64,000 nt of DNA from Gordonia paraffinivorans NBRC 108238 (GCF_000344155.1 NZ_BAOQ01000003.1:115494-179493); one strand, 5' to 3'; positions 54,674 through 63,182 are shown, counted from the stretch's first letter. A program made the numbers and translations. The notes: a model not told the origin generated them from the letters alone.

Positions 54674-54979
54674 GTGCCCACCTACTCGTATGCCTGCACG
54701 GAGTGCGACAACAAGTTCGACATCGTCCAGTCGTTCTCCGACGACTCCCTGACCGAGTGCCCGCAGTGCGCCGGTCGTCTGCGCAAGCTGTTCAACTCGG
54801 TCGGCATCGTGTTCAAGGGGAGCGGTTTCTACCGCACCGACTCGCGTTCGGGCTCGTCCTCGGCCGACACCGCGTCGTCCTCGTCGTCGGACAGCTCCTC
54901 GAGCAGCTCGTCGTCGAGCAGCAGCTCGGACTCCTCGAGCTCGGGCAAGGCCGACTCGAAGGCCGCGACCCCGGCCTGA
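54674..54979 (+). CDS. FmdB-family zinc-ribbon protein, Ruc-like redox-regulated chaperone
   Basis: This 101-residue protein has an N-terminal zinc ribbon (MPTYSYACTECDNKFDIVQS) with Cys8, Cys11, Cys29 and Cys32, and a disordered Ser/Asp-rich C-terminus of about 50 residues. It corresponds to M. tuberculosis Rv0991c (Ruc), described as a redox-regulated chaperone of the HrcA heat-shock regulon. The CIRCE site upstream supports the same control. GTG 54674 has GGAGG at 5-nt spacing. The gene ends before a long bidirectional terminator. Confidence 0.88.
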   Translation: MPTYSYACTECDNKFDIVQSFSDDSLTECPQCAGRLRKLFNSVGIVFKGSGFYRTDSRSGSSSADTASSSSSDSSSSSSSSSSSSDSSSSGKADSKAATPA

Positions 54980-55001
54980 TCGCCGGGACGCACGACTTCA
55001 C

Positions 55002-55048
55002 CAGCACGAAGACCTGGGACGCCGCGCGCGGACCAGGTCTTCGTGCTG
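55002..55048. terminator. Bidirectional terminator between fmdB and the cyclo-ligase gene
   Basis: CAGCACGAAGACCTGG (55002-55017) pairs perfectly with CCAGGTCTTCGTGCTG (55033-55048), 16 bp, loop 15 nt. Confidence 0.88.
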
Positions 55049-55051
55049 TCG

Positions 55052-55684
55052 TCAGTCGGTGCTGTCGTCGGTTCGGGGAGCGGCCAGCTCGCGGAATCCG
55101 CCGCCCGGGGTGAGGACCCAGCCCACCGGGACGTCGTGCGCGTCGGACGGCAGCGAGTCGACGAGCTCGTCGTCGTAGACCACCGCGACGAGCTCCGCAG
55201 AGAGCCCGGCGATGCTCCGGTCGTAGTACCCCGCACCGCGGCCGAGTCGTATCCCGGTCCGGTCGACGGCCAGCGCCGGGATGAAGATGACCGACGCCGC
55301 GCGGATCGCGGCGGTGCCCAGTCGCGTCCCGGTCGGCTCGAGCAGTCCCCAGCGGCGGGTCTCGAGCGAGCGCGGACCCGTGTACCGGGCCCAGTCGAGC
55401 GGGGCGGGATCGCCCTCGGGCACCACCGGGAGCAGCACCGTGACGCCGCGGTCGAGCAGGGCGTCGAGCATCGCGGTCGGGGCCACCCCGGAACCGGCGG
55501 GCACCGACCCCGGTTCGGTCCCCACCGGCACGTACGCGGCGACCGTCACGTCGTATTCGAGCCGGAACGGGCAGGTGTGGATCCACTCGGCGAGGTCGAG
55601 GGCCGCACGTTCTCGATCGGACGCGGGCATCGCGGCCCGTCGGCTCGCGGCCTCCTGCCGACGCTGGTCCTTGTGAGTGGGCAC
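55052..55684 (-). CDS. 5-formyltetrahydrofolate cyclo-ligase
   Basis: This enzyme of about 210 residues converts 5-formyl-THF to 5,10-methenyl-THF with ATP. The N-terminal KDQRRQEAASRRAAMPASDR, the VAAYVPVGTEPGSVP segment and the C-terminal DRTGIRLGRGAGYYDRSIAG loop are typical. GTG 55684 has AAGGA at 10-nt spacing; GTG 55720 in the same frame is an alternative. In M. tuberculosis the ortholog (Rv0992c) also lies between the fmdB homolog and galU. Confidence 0.9.
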   Translation of the reverse strand: MPTHKDQRRQEAASRRAAMPASDRERAALDLAEWIHTCPFRLEYDVTVAAYVPVGTEPGSVPAGSGVAPTAMLDALLDRGVTVLLPVVPEGDPAPLDWARYTGPRSLETRRWGLLEPTGTRLGTAAIRAASVIFIPALAVDRTGIRLGRGAGYYDRSIAGLSAELVAVVYDDELVDSLPSDAHDVPVGWVLTPGGGFRELAAPRTDDSTD

Positions 55685-55818
55685 GACACGGCCGTCCTTC
55701 CCGGGTGAGTGGCTCGCCACCGGCGCGGTCAGTTCGCCCGAACAATATCGAACGGCGCGTCGCGGCGGGGCTCGGGACGCGGCCCGTCGCCCGTCCGGCC
55801 ACCGCGCCCGGCCTGTCC

Positions 55819-55824
55819 TAGGGT
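55819..55824 (+). promoter_or_regulatory. -10 box TAGGGT of galU
   Basis: It ends 6 nt before ATG 55831, suggesting a leaderless transcript. A GGTGG run is also present, so weak ribosome binding is possible. Confidence 0.5.
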
Positions 55825-55830
55825 GGATAC

Positions 55831-56775
55831 ATGAGTGTGACGAACAGAGATGACTTCAGCGAGTACGAAGGCGTGCCCAACACTCCGCCGATCCCGCGTA
55901 CCGCGGTGGTTCCGGCGGCGGGGCTCGGGACGCGGTTCCTCCCCGTCACCAAGACGGTGCCCAAGGAGTTGCTGCCCGTCGTCGACACCCCGGGCATCGA
56001 GCTGGTCGCCGAGGAGGCGAAGTCAGCCGGAGCCGAACGCCTGCTGATCGTCACCTCCCCGGGCAAGGACGGCGTCGTCGCACACTTCGTCAACGATCTG
56101 GTCCTGGAGAACACCCTCGCCAAGCGCGGCAAGGAGGCGATGCTGGCCAAGGTCCGCAAGGCGCCGAACCTGCTCGACGTGAAGTCGGTCGTGCAGGAGA
56201 AGCCGCTCGGGCTCGGCCACGCCGTCGGCTGCGTCGAGGAGTACCTCGACGACGACGAGGACGCGGTCGCCGTCCTGCTGCCCGACGACCTGGTCCTGCC
56301 CGGCGGGGTCCTCGAGGTGATGGCCCGCACCCGGCAGCGTCGCGGCGGGTCGGTGCTGTGCGCGATCGAGGTCCCCGAGGACAGCATCAGCGCATACGGC
56401 GTCTTCGACGTCGAGCCGCTACCCGACGCGAACAACCCCAACGTCATGCGCCTCAAGGGCATGGTCGAGAAGCCGGCGCCGGAGGACGCGCCGTCGAATC
56501 TCGCCGCGGCCGGCCGCTACATCCTCGACCGCAAGATCTTCGACGCGCTGCGCCGGATCAAGCCCGGTGCGGGCGGCGAGCTCCAGCTGACCGACGCCAT
56601 CGCGCTCCTCATCGAGGAGGGCGAGCCGGTCCACGTCGTCGTGCATCGCGGCACCCGCCACGATCTCGGCAACCCCGGCGGCTACCTCAAGGCGTGCGTC
56701 GACTTCGCGCTCGACCGCGACGACTACGGTCCCGACCTGCGCGAGTGGCTGGAAAAGCGGCTCGCCGAGGGCTGA
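55831..56775 (+). CDS. galU: UTP-glucose-1-phosphate uridylyltransferase
   Basis: This 314-residue nucleotidyltransferase makes UDP-glucose for cell-wall and storage glycans. Signature sequences are VVPAAGLGTRFLPVTKTVPKE at about residue 26, QEKPLGLGHAVGCVEE, VLLPDDLVLPGG and RHDLGNPGGYLKACVDFAL. Length is normal. It is followed by a 16-bp terminator hairpin. Confidence 0.95.
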   Translation: MSVTNRDDFSEYEGVPNTPPIPRTAVVPAAGLGTRFLPVTKTVPKELLPVVDTPGIELVAEEAKSAGAERLLIVTSPGKDGVVAHFVNDLVLENTLAKRGKEAMLAKVRKAPNLLDVKSVVQEKPLGLGHAVGCVEEYLDDDEDAVAVLLPDDLVLPGGVLEVMARTRQRRGGSVLCAIEVPEDSISAYGVFDVEPLPDANNPNVMRLKGMVEKPAPEDAPSNLAAAGRYILDRKIFDALRRIKPGAGGELQLTDAIALLIEEGEPVHVVVHRGTRHDLGNPGGYLKACVDFALDRDDYGPDLREWLEKRLAEG

Positions 56776-56783
56776 TCACACTC

Positions 56784-56826
56784 ATCGGCCCCGCGCGCCT
56801 CGACCGATCGGGCGCGCGGGGCCGAT
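56784..56826 (+). terminator. Terminator after galU
   Basis: A 16-bp perfect stem (56784-56799 with 56811-56826) with an 11-nt loop. Confidence 0.85.
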
Positions 56827-56894
56827 ACCGTTTGTCTGTTGTACCGAGCATCGTTTCGGAAGATGTGTGCAGATGAGACGGGAAGAGCGGTGAG

Positions 56895-58199
56895 ATGCGG
56901 TCGGTCGAAGATCATCTGGCGCTCGTGACCGCGGCCGCGGTGGCGCCGCGTCCGGTGCGCGTCGCGATCTCCGAGGCGCAGGGGTTGATGTGTGCGGAGG
57001 AGGTCGTCACCGAGCATCCGATGCCGGGGTTCGACCAGGCCGCGATCGACGGGTACGCGGTGCGGGCCGTGGACGTGGCCCTCGCCGGCGTCCTGGCCCC
57101 CGAGGATCTCGAGGACTTCGATCCGGGTGGCGCCGAACTCGTCGACCTCGAGGCCGGCGAGCCGATGATCGTGTCGCTGCCGGTCGTCGGGGAGGTGGCG
57201 CCCGGCTCGCGGACGCCCACCCGGCTGCAGCCGCGCCAGGCCGTCCGCGTGGAGACCGGGGCACCTATGCCGACCCTCGCCGACGCGGTGGTCCCGCTGC
57301 GCTGGACCGACGGCGGAGACCAACGGGTCAAGATCGGGCACGGCGTCGAGAGCGGCAGCTACGTGCGCCGCGTCGGTGACGACGTGCAGCCCGGCGACGT
57401 CGCGGTCCGGGCGGGCTCGATCATCGGACCTGCACAGGTCGGCCTGCTGGCCGCGGTGGGACAGTCGCGTGTGCTGGTCCACCCGCGGCCCCGGCTGTCG
57501 GTGATCTCGGTCGGCAGCGAACTCGTCGACATCGACCGTACCCCGGGACAGGGACAGATCTACGACGTCAACAGCTACGCCCTCGCCGCCGCGGCACGTG
57601 ACGCCGGCGCCGACGTCAACCGCGTCGGCATCGCCGAACGCGACGCGTCGAGGATGCGCGAGGTGGTCGAGGCCCAGCTGATCCGCTCGGAGATCGTGGT
57701 GATCTGCGGCGCGGTCGGCGGCTCGGCGTCGAAGGCGATCGCCGACGCCCTCGCCGACCTCGGTGAACTCGAGATCGTCCGGGTGGCCATGCATCCCGGC
57801 TCGGTGCAGGGGTTCGGGCGGCTCGGCCGCGACGAGGTGCCGACCTTCCTGCTGCCGTCGAACCCCGTCAGCGCCCTGGTGACCTTCGAGGTCATGGTCC
57901 GGCCGCTGATCCGCATCGCCCTGGGCAAGCGCCAGCCGATGCGGCGGGTGATCAGGGCCCGCACGATCGGCCCGATCGCCTCGGTGCGCGGGCGCAAGGG
58001 GTACCTGCGCGGACAGCTCATGCGTGACGAGCGCACGGGGGAGTACCTGGTGCAGGTGCTCGGCGCGTCGCCGACCGGATCGTCGCATCTGCTCGCCGAA
58101 CTCGCCGAGGCGAACTGTCTGATCATGGTCGAACCCGACGTCGAGGAGCTCGGCACCGGCGACGAGGTCGAGGTCGCATTCCTCGCACAGCGCGGCTGA
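56895..58199 (+). CDS. glp: Gephyrin-like molybdotransferase Glp (MoeA1)
   Basis: This 434-residue MoeA-family protein contains PMPGFDQAAIDGYAVRAVD at about residue 36, VETGAPMPTLADAVVPL, the MoCF domain (LSVISVGSELVDIDRTPGQGQIYDVNSY) and the C-terminal barrel. MoeA proteins insert molybdate into molybdopterin; in corynebacteria this paralogue (Glp) instead binds FtsZ and the membrane receptor GlpR. The presence of glpR 1.6 kb downstream supports the Glp assignment. ATG 56895 has GGGAAGAG upstream. It may keep some enzymatic activity. Confidence 0.9.
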   Translation: MRSVEDHLALVTAAAVAPRPVRVAISEAQGLMCAEEVVTEHPMPGFDQAAIDGYAVRAVDVALAGVLAPEDLEDFDPGGAELVDLEAGEPMIVSLPVVGEVAPGSRTPTRLQPRQAVRVETGAPMPTLADAVVPLRWTDGGDQRVKIGHGVESGSYVRRVGDDVQPGDVAVRAGSIIGPAQVGLLAAVGQSRVLVHPRPRLSVISVGSELVDIDRTPGQGQIYDVNSYALAAAARDAGADVNRVGIAERDASRMREVVEAQLIRSEIVVICGAVGGSASKAIADALADLGELEIVRVAMHPGSVQGFGRLGRDEVPTFLLPSNPVSALVTFEVMVRPLIRIALGKRQPMRRVIRARTIGPIASVRGRKGYLRGQLMRDERTGEYLVQVLGASPTGSSHLLAELAEANCLIMVEPDVEELGTGDEVEVAFLAQRG

Positions 58200-58309
58200 C
58201 GCATCCGGTCGCTACCGCACACGGGGCGGCGGCGCCGCGCTGACCTGCGAAGAGGCGAGACGGACGTCTCACTTTCACGTCCTGTGACGGGGAACAAACC
58301 CCCAGGCCC

Positions 58310-58315
58310 TAGACT
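58310..58315 (+). promoter_or_regulatory. -10 box TAGACT of rimJ
   Basis: It ends 7 nt before GTG 58323; no ribosome binding site is present, so the transcript is probably leaderless. Confidence 0.6.
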
Positions 58316-58322
58316 GCTCTTC

Positions 58323-58979
58323 GTGTTCAGGTGGCTGAGTGGCGCGACAGGCAGCCCGGGCTGGCCGGCGACGCTGGGACCCCTGGGAACCAGTGCGGGA
58401 GCGGTCACGTTGCGGCCGGTCAAGATACGCGACGCCAGGACGTGGAGCGAGTTGCGGATCCGCAACCAGAATTCACTGCTGCCATGGGAACCGACCGGCG
58501 TCGGCAGCTGGGCCGAACGGCATCAGCCGTCGTCGTGGCCGCCGTTGTTCGCAGTGCTCAAGTCGGAGGCCAAACGCGGCACGATCCTGCCCTTCGTCAT
58601 CGAGCTCGACGGTCGGTACGTGGGCCAGCTGACGGTCGGGAACGTCCAGCGCGGCGCGGTGCGCACGGCGTGGATCGGCTACTGGGTCGACGAAGTGCAC
58701 TCGGGCAAGGGCATCGCCACCGCCGCGGTCGCCCTCGGCGTCGACCACTGCTTCGGCCCGGTCGGGCTGCACCGCCTCGACGCCACCGTGCAACCGGCCA
58801 ACGAGGCGTCGCAGAAAGTGCTGAAGCACATCGGTTTCCGGCAGGAAGGTCTGCTGGTCCGGTACATGGACGTCAACAAGCGCTGGCGTGATCACCTCCT
58901 GTTCGCGCTCACCGCGGAGGAGGTCGTGGGGTCGGCGGTCGAGGCGCTCGTCCGGTCGGGCCGGGCGACGTTCGTGTAG
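58323..58979 (+). CDS. rimJ: GNAT N-acetyltransferase, RimJ-like
   Basis: This 218-residue protein has the GNAT acetyl-CoA loop (GYWVDEVHSGKGIATAAVAL) and RimJ/RimL features (VTLRPVKIRDARTWSELR, LDATVQPANEASQKVLKHIGF). It is expected to acetylate a protein N-terminus, classically a ribosomal protein. GTG 58323 fits the -10 spacing; the frame extends upstream to 58284. It lies between glp and the SIMPL gene as in mycobacteria (Rv0994-Rv0996 region). Confidence 0.88.
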   Translation: MFRWLSGATGSPGWPATLGPLGTSAGAVTLRPVKIRDARTWSELRIRNQNSLLPWEPTGVGSWAERHQPSSWPPLFAVLKSEAKRGTILPFVIELDGRYVGQLTVGNVQRGAVRTAWIGYWVDEVHSGKGIATAAVALGVDHCFGPVGLHRLDATVQPANEASQKVLKHIGFRQEGLLVRYMDVNKRWRDHLLFALTAEEVVGSAVEALVRSGRATFV

Positions 58980-59033
58980 CCCGCGCCGCCGCCGCGAAGG
59001 TGCGATCCCGGTTCGTGTGTCGGGACTCTCGCA

Positions 59034-59039
59034 TAGGCT
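59034..59039 (+). promoter_or_regulatory. -10 box TAGGCT of the SIMPL-domain gene
   Basis: It ends 7 nt before GTG 59047, again indicating a leaderless message. Confidence 0.55.
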
Positions 59040-59046
59040 CGCCGAC

Positions 59047-59697
59047 GTGAGTGATCTGGAGATAGTGGTCCGCGGCCGTGCCCGCGGCAAGTATTCGCCG
59101 GAGCGCGGCGCCGTCGACCTCGCCGTGCACCTGGAGGGGCCGGACAAGGCGAGCGTGTACGCCGAGGCCGTGCGACTGCACTCGGACATCACGCGTGCGC
59201 TCGCCCGACTCGAGTCGGCGGGCGCGGTGAGCCGGTGGACCGCCGAGTCGGTGCGGGTCTACTCCTACCGGCCCTACTCCGACCACGGGGAGCGTCGAGA
59301 TCCGGTGTACAACACCCGTCTTCGCATCGACGCCGAGTTCGTCGACTTCGAGAAGCTGTCGGAGTTCCTCGACGAGTGGTCGAGCGTGGAGGGCGTCGTG
59401 GTCGGCGGGGTCGACTGGGACGTCACCGAGGAGAGCCGGCGCGACCACGAGCGCGAGTTGCGTCGAGAAGCGGTCGAGGACGCGATCGCCAAGGCGCAGG
59501 CCTACTCCGACGCCGTCGGCAGGGGTCCGGTCACCGCGGTCCTGCTGTCGGACCCGGAGATGTCCGATCACGTGCCCTCGACGGGCGGACGGATGTTCGC
59601 GGCCGCAGTCCCCGGCGCGCCGGCGCCGTCGCTCGAGTTGCGCGCCGACGACATCGAGATCCGCGTCGCCGTCGACGCGCGGTTCCGCGCCGAGTGA
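59047..59697 (+). CDS. SIMPL (DUF541) domain protein
   Basis: This 216-residue protein fits the SIMPL/DUF541 family: an N-terminal strand IVVRGRARGKYSPERGAVDL, a central VYNTRLRIDAEFVDFEKL strand, and a long helix RELRREAVEDAIAKAQAYSDAVG. Unlike many family members it has no signal peptide, so it is likely cytoplasmic. Function of the family is poorly known. It sits between rimJ and glpR. Confidence 0.8.
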   Translation: MSDLEIVVRGRARGKYSPERGAVDLAVHLEGPDKASVYAEAVRLHSDITRALARLESAGAVSRWTAESVRVYSYRPYSDHGERRDPVYNTRLRIDAEFVDFEKLSEFLDEWSSVEGVVVGGVDWDVTEESRRDHERELRREAVEDAIAKAQAYSDAVGRGPVTAVLLSDPEMSDHVPSTGGRMFAAAVPGAPAPSLELRADDIEIRVAVDARFRAE

Positions 59698-59847
59698 CGC
59701 CGCCCCGTTGCGCGCGGCGCGCTGAGAGCGCGGTGTGAATCCGCAACGACATCGTCGCGCTACGGCGCGTCGGCGCGGAACTGGGTCTTTCGGGCCCTAG
59801 ATTGTGTTGTGGCCTCGTGTGACCAGAGTGAATGAAGGGAGAGTCGC

Positions 59848-61098
59848 ATGCCCAACTCCGTTTTGTGGGTTTGTCTCGTCGCGGTTTGGCTCTTCGTCCT
59901 GGTCCCGATGGTCATCAAGGGGCGTCCGCAGATCCTGAAGTCGACCGATGCGGTGAAGAAGACTCGGTTGCTGCACCGTGGAGGTTCGCGTGCGCAGACC
60001 GCGGCCGGCGCGCGTCGCCGCTCGTCGGCACGTCACCCGCACGATCCGAACTGGAAGCCGTCGCGCAAGGCGTCGAGCACCACCGCGACCGCGGTCCTCG
60101 AGGCCGATGAGGACACCGCCGACGAGAACACCAGGGTCGAGATCGTCGAGATGGACGTCGTCGAGACCGAGGTGGAGGTCGTCGAGGTCGCCACGACGAT
60201 GCAGCGCGTCGTCGATGCCGATGTCGAGAAGCCGACCATCGAACCCGACGACGTCGATCTCGAGGGCGGTGCGACCGCAGAGGAGGCCGACGACTCCGAT
60301 CTCGAGGCAGACGCCGACGAGGAGGTCGAGTCCGAGGTCGCCGAGACCGATTCGGAGGACGTCGACTACGACGCCGATGCCGAAGACGATGTCGATTACG
60401 ACGCGGACGCCGACCACGACGACACCGAGGTCGACGATCACGACGACTCGAACCTCGACGCCGACGCCGAGTACGACGACACCGAGTACGACGAGGACGC
60501 CGAATACGAGGCGACCGACGAGCTCGACGAGGACGAGTACGACGACTACGCCCGTGGAGCCCGTCCGTCGGACGAGGCCGCAGAGGTGGAGGACGAGGTC
60601 GTCGAGGAGGCCGCACCGGTCCACCGCACCGCACGTCCCGAACGTCGCGCGAGCCGCAGCATCTACTCGTCGGAGAAGGAACGCGAGCTCAAATACCGTG
60701 AGCGCCAGCGGGTCACGCTGACCCTGTTCGTGCTCTTGATCCTGGCGCTGATCTCCGGCTTCGTCTTCGGCACGGTCGGTTGGGTCGCCGCCGGCCTCGC
60801 CGCGGTGGCCCTGGTCGGCTACCTGACCTACCTGCGCCGGGCCGTGAAGGTCGAACAGCAGATCCGCGCCCAGCGACTCGCACGCGCCAAGCGGGCGGCG
60901 CTCGCCGAGGAGGAGCGTCGTCGACGTGCCGCCGCGGTGCCGGAGTTCGCCGCCGCGCCGCCGCCCGAGCGTCTGCGTCGTCCCGGCGGGGTCGTCGTGC
61001 TCGAGATCGACGACGAGGACCCGGTGTTCGACCACCTGCCGCCGTTCCAGCGGCGCCGGATGGAGCGCGAGGACATCGAGTACCGCCGGGTCGGCTGA
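59848..61098 (+). CDS. glpR: Glp receptor GlpR, membrane protein with acidic region
   Basis: This 416-residue protein begins with a membrane helix (LWVCLVAVWLFVLVPMVIKG), then a basic stretch, then about 160 residues rich in Asp and Glu (residues 90-245), then a double helix (VTLTLFVLLILALISGFVFG and VAAGLAAVALVGYLTYLRR) and a basic C-terminal coil. This architecture matches GlpR, the membrane receptor of Glp in corynebacterial cell division. GAAGGGAGAG precedes ATG 59848. The very acidic linker is unusual in length and composition and may tune electrostatic interaction with the divisome. Confidence 0.85.
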   Translation: MPNSVLWVCLVAVWLFVLVPMVIKGRPQILKSTDAVKKTRLLHRGGSRAQTAAGARRRSSARHPHDPNWKPSRKASSTTATAVLEADEDTADENTRVEIVEMDVVETEVEVVEVATTMQRVVDADVEKPTIEPDDVDLEGGATAEEADDSDLEADADEEVESEVAETDSEDVDYDADAEDDVDYDADADHDDTEVDDHDDSNLDADAEYDDTEYDEDAEYEATDELDEDEYDDYARGARPSDEAAEVEDEVVEEAAPVHRTARPERRASRSIYSSEKERELKYRERQRVTLTLFVLLILALISGFVFGTVGWVAAGLAAVALVGYLTYLRRAVKVEQQIRAQRLARAKRAALAEEERRRRAAAVPEFAAAPPPERLRRPGGVVVLEIDDEDPVFDHLPPFQRRRMEREDIEYRRVG

Positions 61099-61105
61099 CC
61101 CGGTC

Positions 61106-61852
61106 TCAGGACCTCGTGGCCGTCGTCAGTCCCCGCGCCTGCAACCACTTCTCGCCGAGCTTCGCCGCGTGCGAGAGCGCCAGGCGCTCACCGACGTACG
61201 TCGCCGGTGCCCCGATGAGCGGGATGTAGCCCAGCATCCGGAACAGGGCGAACGGCTGCGGGCGCTTCTGGAACTCGTCGTCGACGGCGCGCAGCAGCTT
61301 CGCGGCCTCCCAGATGCCCCCCAGGACAGACTTTCTCCGCTCCTCGGGTTCGGCGAGCAACGCCTCTGCGGACTCGCCGTCGAGGTCCTTCGGCGTGATG
61401 TCGCGACCACACAGGACGGCCGCCAGCAGGGCGACCTGACGGTCGCGGTCGGTGACGCCGTACTCGCGGGCGATCGCGACGAGAACCATGGCCTGGTTGG
61501 CGAATCCGAGATACGGGGTGATCGGGAGCCGCTTGGCCCACACCCCGAAGACCCCGGGGAAGGCGACCGCGCCGGTGTTGAGGGCGCCGATGCGGGTGAC
61601 CCACCAGCTCGCCCGCTTGTGGATCGGCCGCCGGCTCCAACCCTGGGTGCCCGGCCAGTCCGCGGCGTCGAGCAACTGTGCGGCGGCGTGCTGTGCCTGC
61701 TGGAGGCGTGAGTCGGGGTGGTCGTGGTCGTGGAAGGTGTGGTCCTTCAAGCCCAGCGGGTCGCGCTCGGCGAGCACGTCGAGGACGGGGTTGATCACCC
61801 CCACGACGTTGTCGAGAACGCCGGCCAACTGCTGATCAGACATCTGAGGCAC
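61106..61852 (-). CDS. Conserved actinobacterial protein of unknown function
   Basis: This 248-residue protein contains SWWVTRIGALNTGAVAFPGV, ITPYLGFANQAMVLVAIARE and LFRMLGYIPLIGAPATYVGE, three amphipathic or hydrophobic stretches but no sure transmembrane helix. Homologs in relatives lie next to glpR, but I cannot name a function. GTG 61852 lies 6 nt after a TAGGCT -10 box and fits leaderless translation; ATG 61843 is the alternative. It converges on glpR with only 7 bp between stops. Confidence 0.75.
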   Translation of the reverse strand: MPQMSDQQLAGVLDNVVGVINPVLDVLAERDPLGLKDHTFHDHDHPDSRLQQAQHAAAQLLDAADWPGTQGWSRRPIHKRASWWVTRIGALNTGAVAFPGVFGVWAKRLPITPYLGFANQAMVLVAIAREYGVTDRDRQVALLAAVLCGRDITPKDLDGESAEALLAEPEERRKSVLGGIWEAAKLLRAVDDEFQKRPQPFALFRMLGYIPLIGAPATYVGERLALSHAAKLGEKWLQARGLTTATRS

Positions 61853-61858
61853 GGGCCC

Positions 61859-61864
61859 AGCCTA
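61859..61864 (-). promoter_or_regulatory. -10 box TAGGCT of the 61.1-61.9 kb gene
   Basis: On the minus strand it ends 6 nt before GTG 61852. Confidence 0.5.
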
Positions 61865-61942
61865 GCCATCACTTGGGCGTTTGGGATTCGGGGCGGTGGG
61901 GCTGCTAAAGTGTCTCCCGGTTGATCGTTCGACGATCCTCCA

Positions 61943-62015
61943 GGGGCTATGGCGCAGTTGGTAGCGCGACTCGTTCGCATCGAGTAGGTCAGGGGTTCGA
62001 TTCCCCTTAGCTCCA
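61943..62015 (+). tRNA. tRNA-Ala, anticodon CGC
   Basis: A complete 73-nt cloverleaf: acceptor GGGGCTA/TAGCTCC with the G3-U70 pair that specifies alanine, D-arm GCGC/GCGC, anticodon stem ACTCG/CGAGT with loop TTCGCAT (anticodon CGC), T-arm AGGGG-TTCGATT-CCCCT and discriminator A. CCA is not encoded. The capsid gene begins behind it, so its 3' end is the probable attachment site of the neighbouring element. Confidence 0.95.
61985..62015 (+). other. Putative phage attachment site in the tRNA 3' half
   Basis: Phages and satellites often integrate into the T-arm/acceptor end of tRNA genes and restore it. Foreign DNA begins directly after this tRNA. The second copy of the core, expected at the far end of the element, lies outside the window. 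Confidence 0.35.
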
Positions 62016-62020
62016 CAACC

Positions 62021-62069
62021 ACGAGACCCCCTCTCACCTGCGATGGAGCAGGAGCAAGGGGGGTCTCGT
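62021..62069 (+). terminator. Hairpin after tRNA-Ala
   Basis: CGAGACCCCC and GGGGGTCTCG form a GC-rich stem with a loop of about 26 nt. It may end the tRNA transcript. Confidence 0.6.
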
Positions 62070-62116
62070 CGTATTCGAACTGAAAGCCGAAGACCACACG
62101 GAGGCCACAGACGAAC

Positions 62117-62150
62117 CGACCCCGCCACCCGAAGGAGAATGGCGGGGTCG
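62117..62150 (-). terminator. Terminator hairpin behind the capsid gene
   Basis: CGACCCCGCCA pairs perfectly with TGGCGGGGTCG (11 bp), loop 12 nt. Confidence 0.65.
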
Positions 62151-62158
62151 GACTGTAA

Positions 62159-62191
62159 CCAGGGGAGGCAGTGCCTGCTAGCCTCCCCTGG
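62159..62191 (-). other. Stem-loop over the capsid stop codon
   Basis: CCAGGGGAGGC pairs perfectly with GCCTCCCCTGG (11 bp); the capsid stop codon (62178-62180) is in the loop. Together with the hairpin at 62117-62150 it forms a double terminator-like structure. Confidence 0.6.
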
Positions 62192-63182
62192 CGGTGTCGA
62201 TGGCGAGGATGCCGGAGGGTCGCTGGACCGCGAGGTCCCAACGTCCTTCGAGTCGTGCCACGACTTCGTTGGTCGAGAAGCCCTGACTCTTGTCGAGGTC
62301 GTAGGCGATCCGGCCATCGGTGTACAGCGCCACGGTGTCGCGGCTCAGCAGCACCGCCTTGCCTGCCGGGAGCGCCGTCGACAACGCGACCTGCACACCC
62401 CACACCTTGCGGGCGGCACGGTCAACCGGCGAGCTGGCGAACAGGTACTCACCCGATCCGCTGGTCTGGCTCGTCTCGATGGTCTCCCAATCGGCCGGGG
62501 ACAGCGCGATCACTGCCGGGGTGAAGCCGGTTGATTCGACCTTGGTGATCGCCGAGCGCAGCGTGCCGAGCAGATCCGCACCGTACGCCTGCGCGAGCAC
62601 ACCGGACGTGTGCACCAGACTGGTCATGTTCTCGCCGGTTCCGTCGCCGGAAATGACCTGCTGCTCCAGCGCGGTGAACAGGCCCCAGTTCAGTTCGCCC
62701 CGGACGAACCCGGCCAGCGTCGCCACGTCTTGCAGGGTGTAGACGCCGATCGGCTCGGACAGGTGCGCGATGACCCGCAACCGGCCGTCGATTTCACTGA
62801 GCGCCATCGGCGAGACCGGCTTCTCGGCACCAGCAGCGACCACGGCCGCGTTCGAGGTTCGCACGGTCTGGCGCAGGTAGTGGTAGGTCGGCGGGGACGC
62901 CAACTGCACCTGCGGAATCGCGGCGAGGAGGTTTTGCGGCACCTGCGGCAGCGCTGAGAGGCCGAGCACCAGATCCGACGTGCCGGTGCCGCCGTCGATG
63001 AGCGCCTTCACACCATCGCGAGCGGCGTCGATCTTTCGATCCAACTCGCCGATCTGGTCCTCGACCGACTTGAGGTGTGCGCGGTCGCCGTCGCTGAGTG
63101 CCTGGTCCGCCGACTTGCGGGCGTCGATCAGGCTCTTGGCCGAGCGCAGAAGTTCTGCGCGTTGGGTCAGCCACTTGTTCAT
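62178..63182 (-). CDS. HK97-fold phage major capsid protein
   Basis: This 334-residue protein has an N-terminal coiled-coil delta-domain-like region (residues about 5-65: RAELLRSAKSLIDARKSADQ, EDQIGELDRKIDAARDGV) and an HK97-like capsid domain (VAAGAEKPVSPMALSEIDGR, VIAHLSEPIGVYTLQDVATL, NWGLFTALEQQVISGDGTGE, and the C-terminal VVARLEGRWDLAVQRPSGIL). GAAGGAA precedes ATG 63182. No prohead protease, portal or terminase gene is visible beside it, and the upstream DNA up to 63.5 kb is non-coding repeats. It probably belongs to a prophage or a phage satellite inserted at tRNA-Ala. Confidence 0.88.
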   Translation of the reverse strand: MNKWLTQRAELLRSAKSLIDARKSADQALSDGDRAHLKSVEDQIGELDRKIDAARDGVKALIDGGTGTSDLVLGLSALPQVPQNLLAAIPQVQLASPPTYHYLRQTVRTSNAAVVAAGAEKPVSPMALSEIDGRLRVIAHLSEPIGVYTLQDVATLAGFVRGELNWGLFTALEQQVISGDGTGENMTSLVHTSGVLAQAYGADLLGTLRSAITKVESTGFTPAVIALSPADWETIETSQTSGSGEYLFASSPVDRAARKVWGVQVALSTALPAGKAVLLSRDTVALYTDGRIAYDLDKSQGFSTNEVVARLEGRWDLAVQRPSGILAIDTARGG

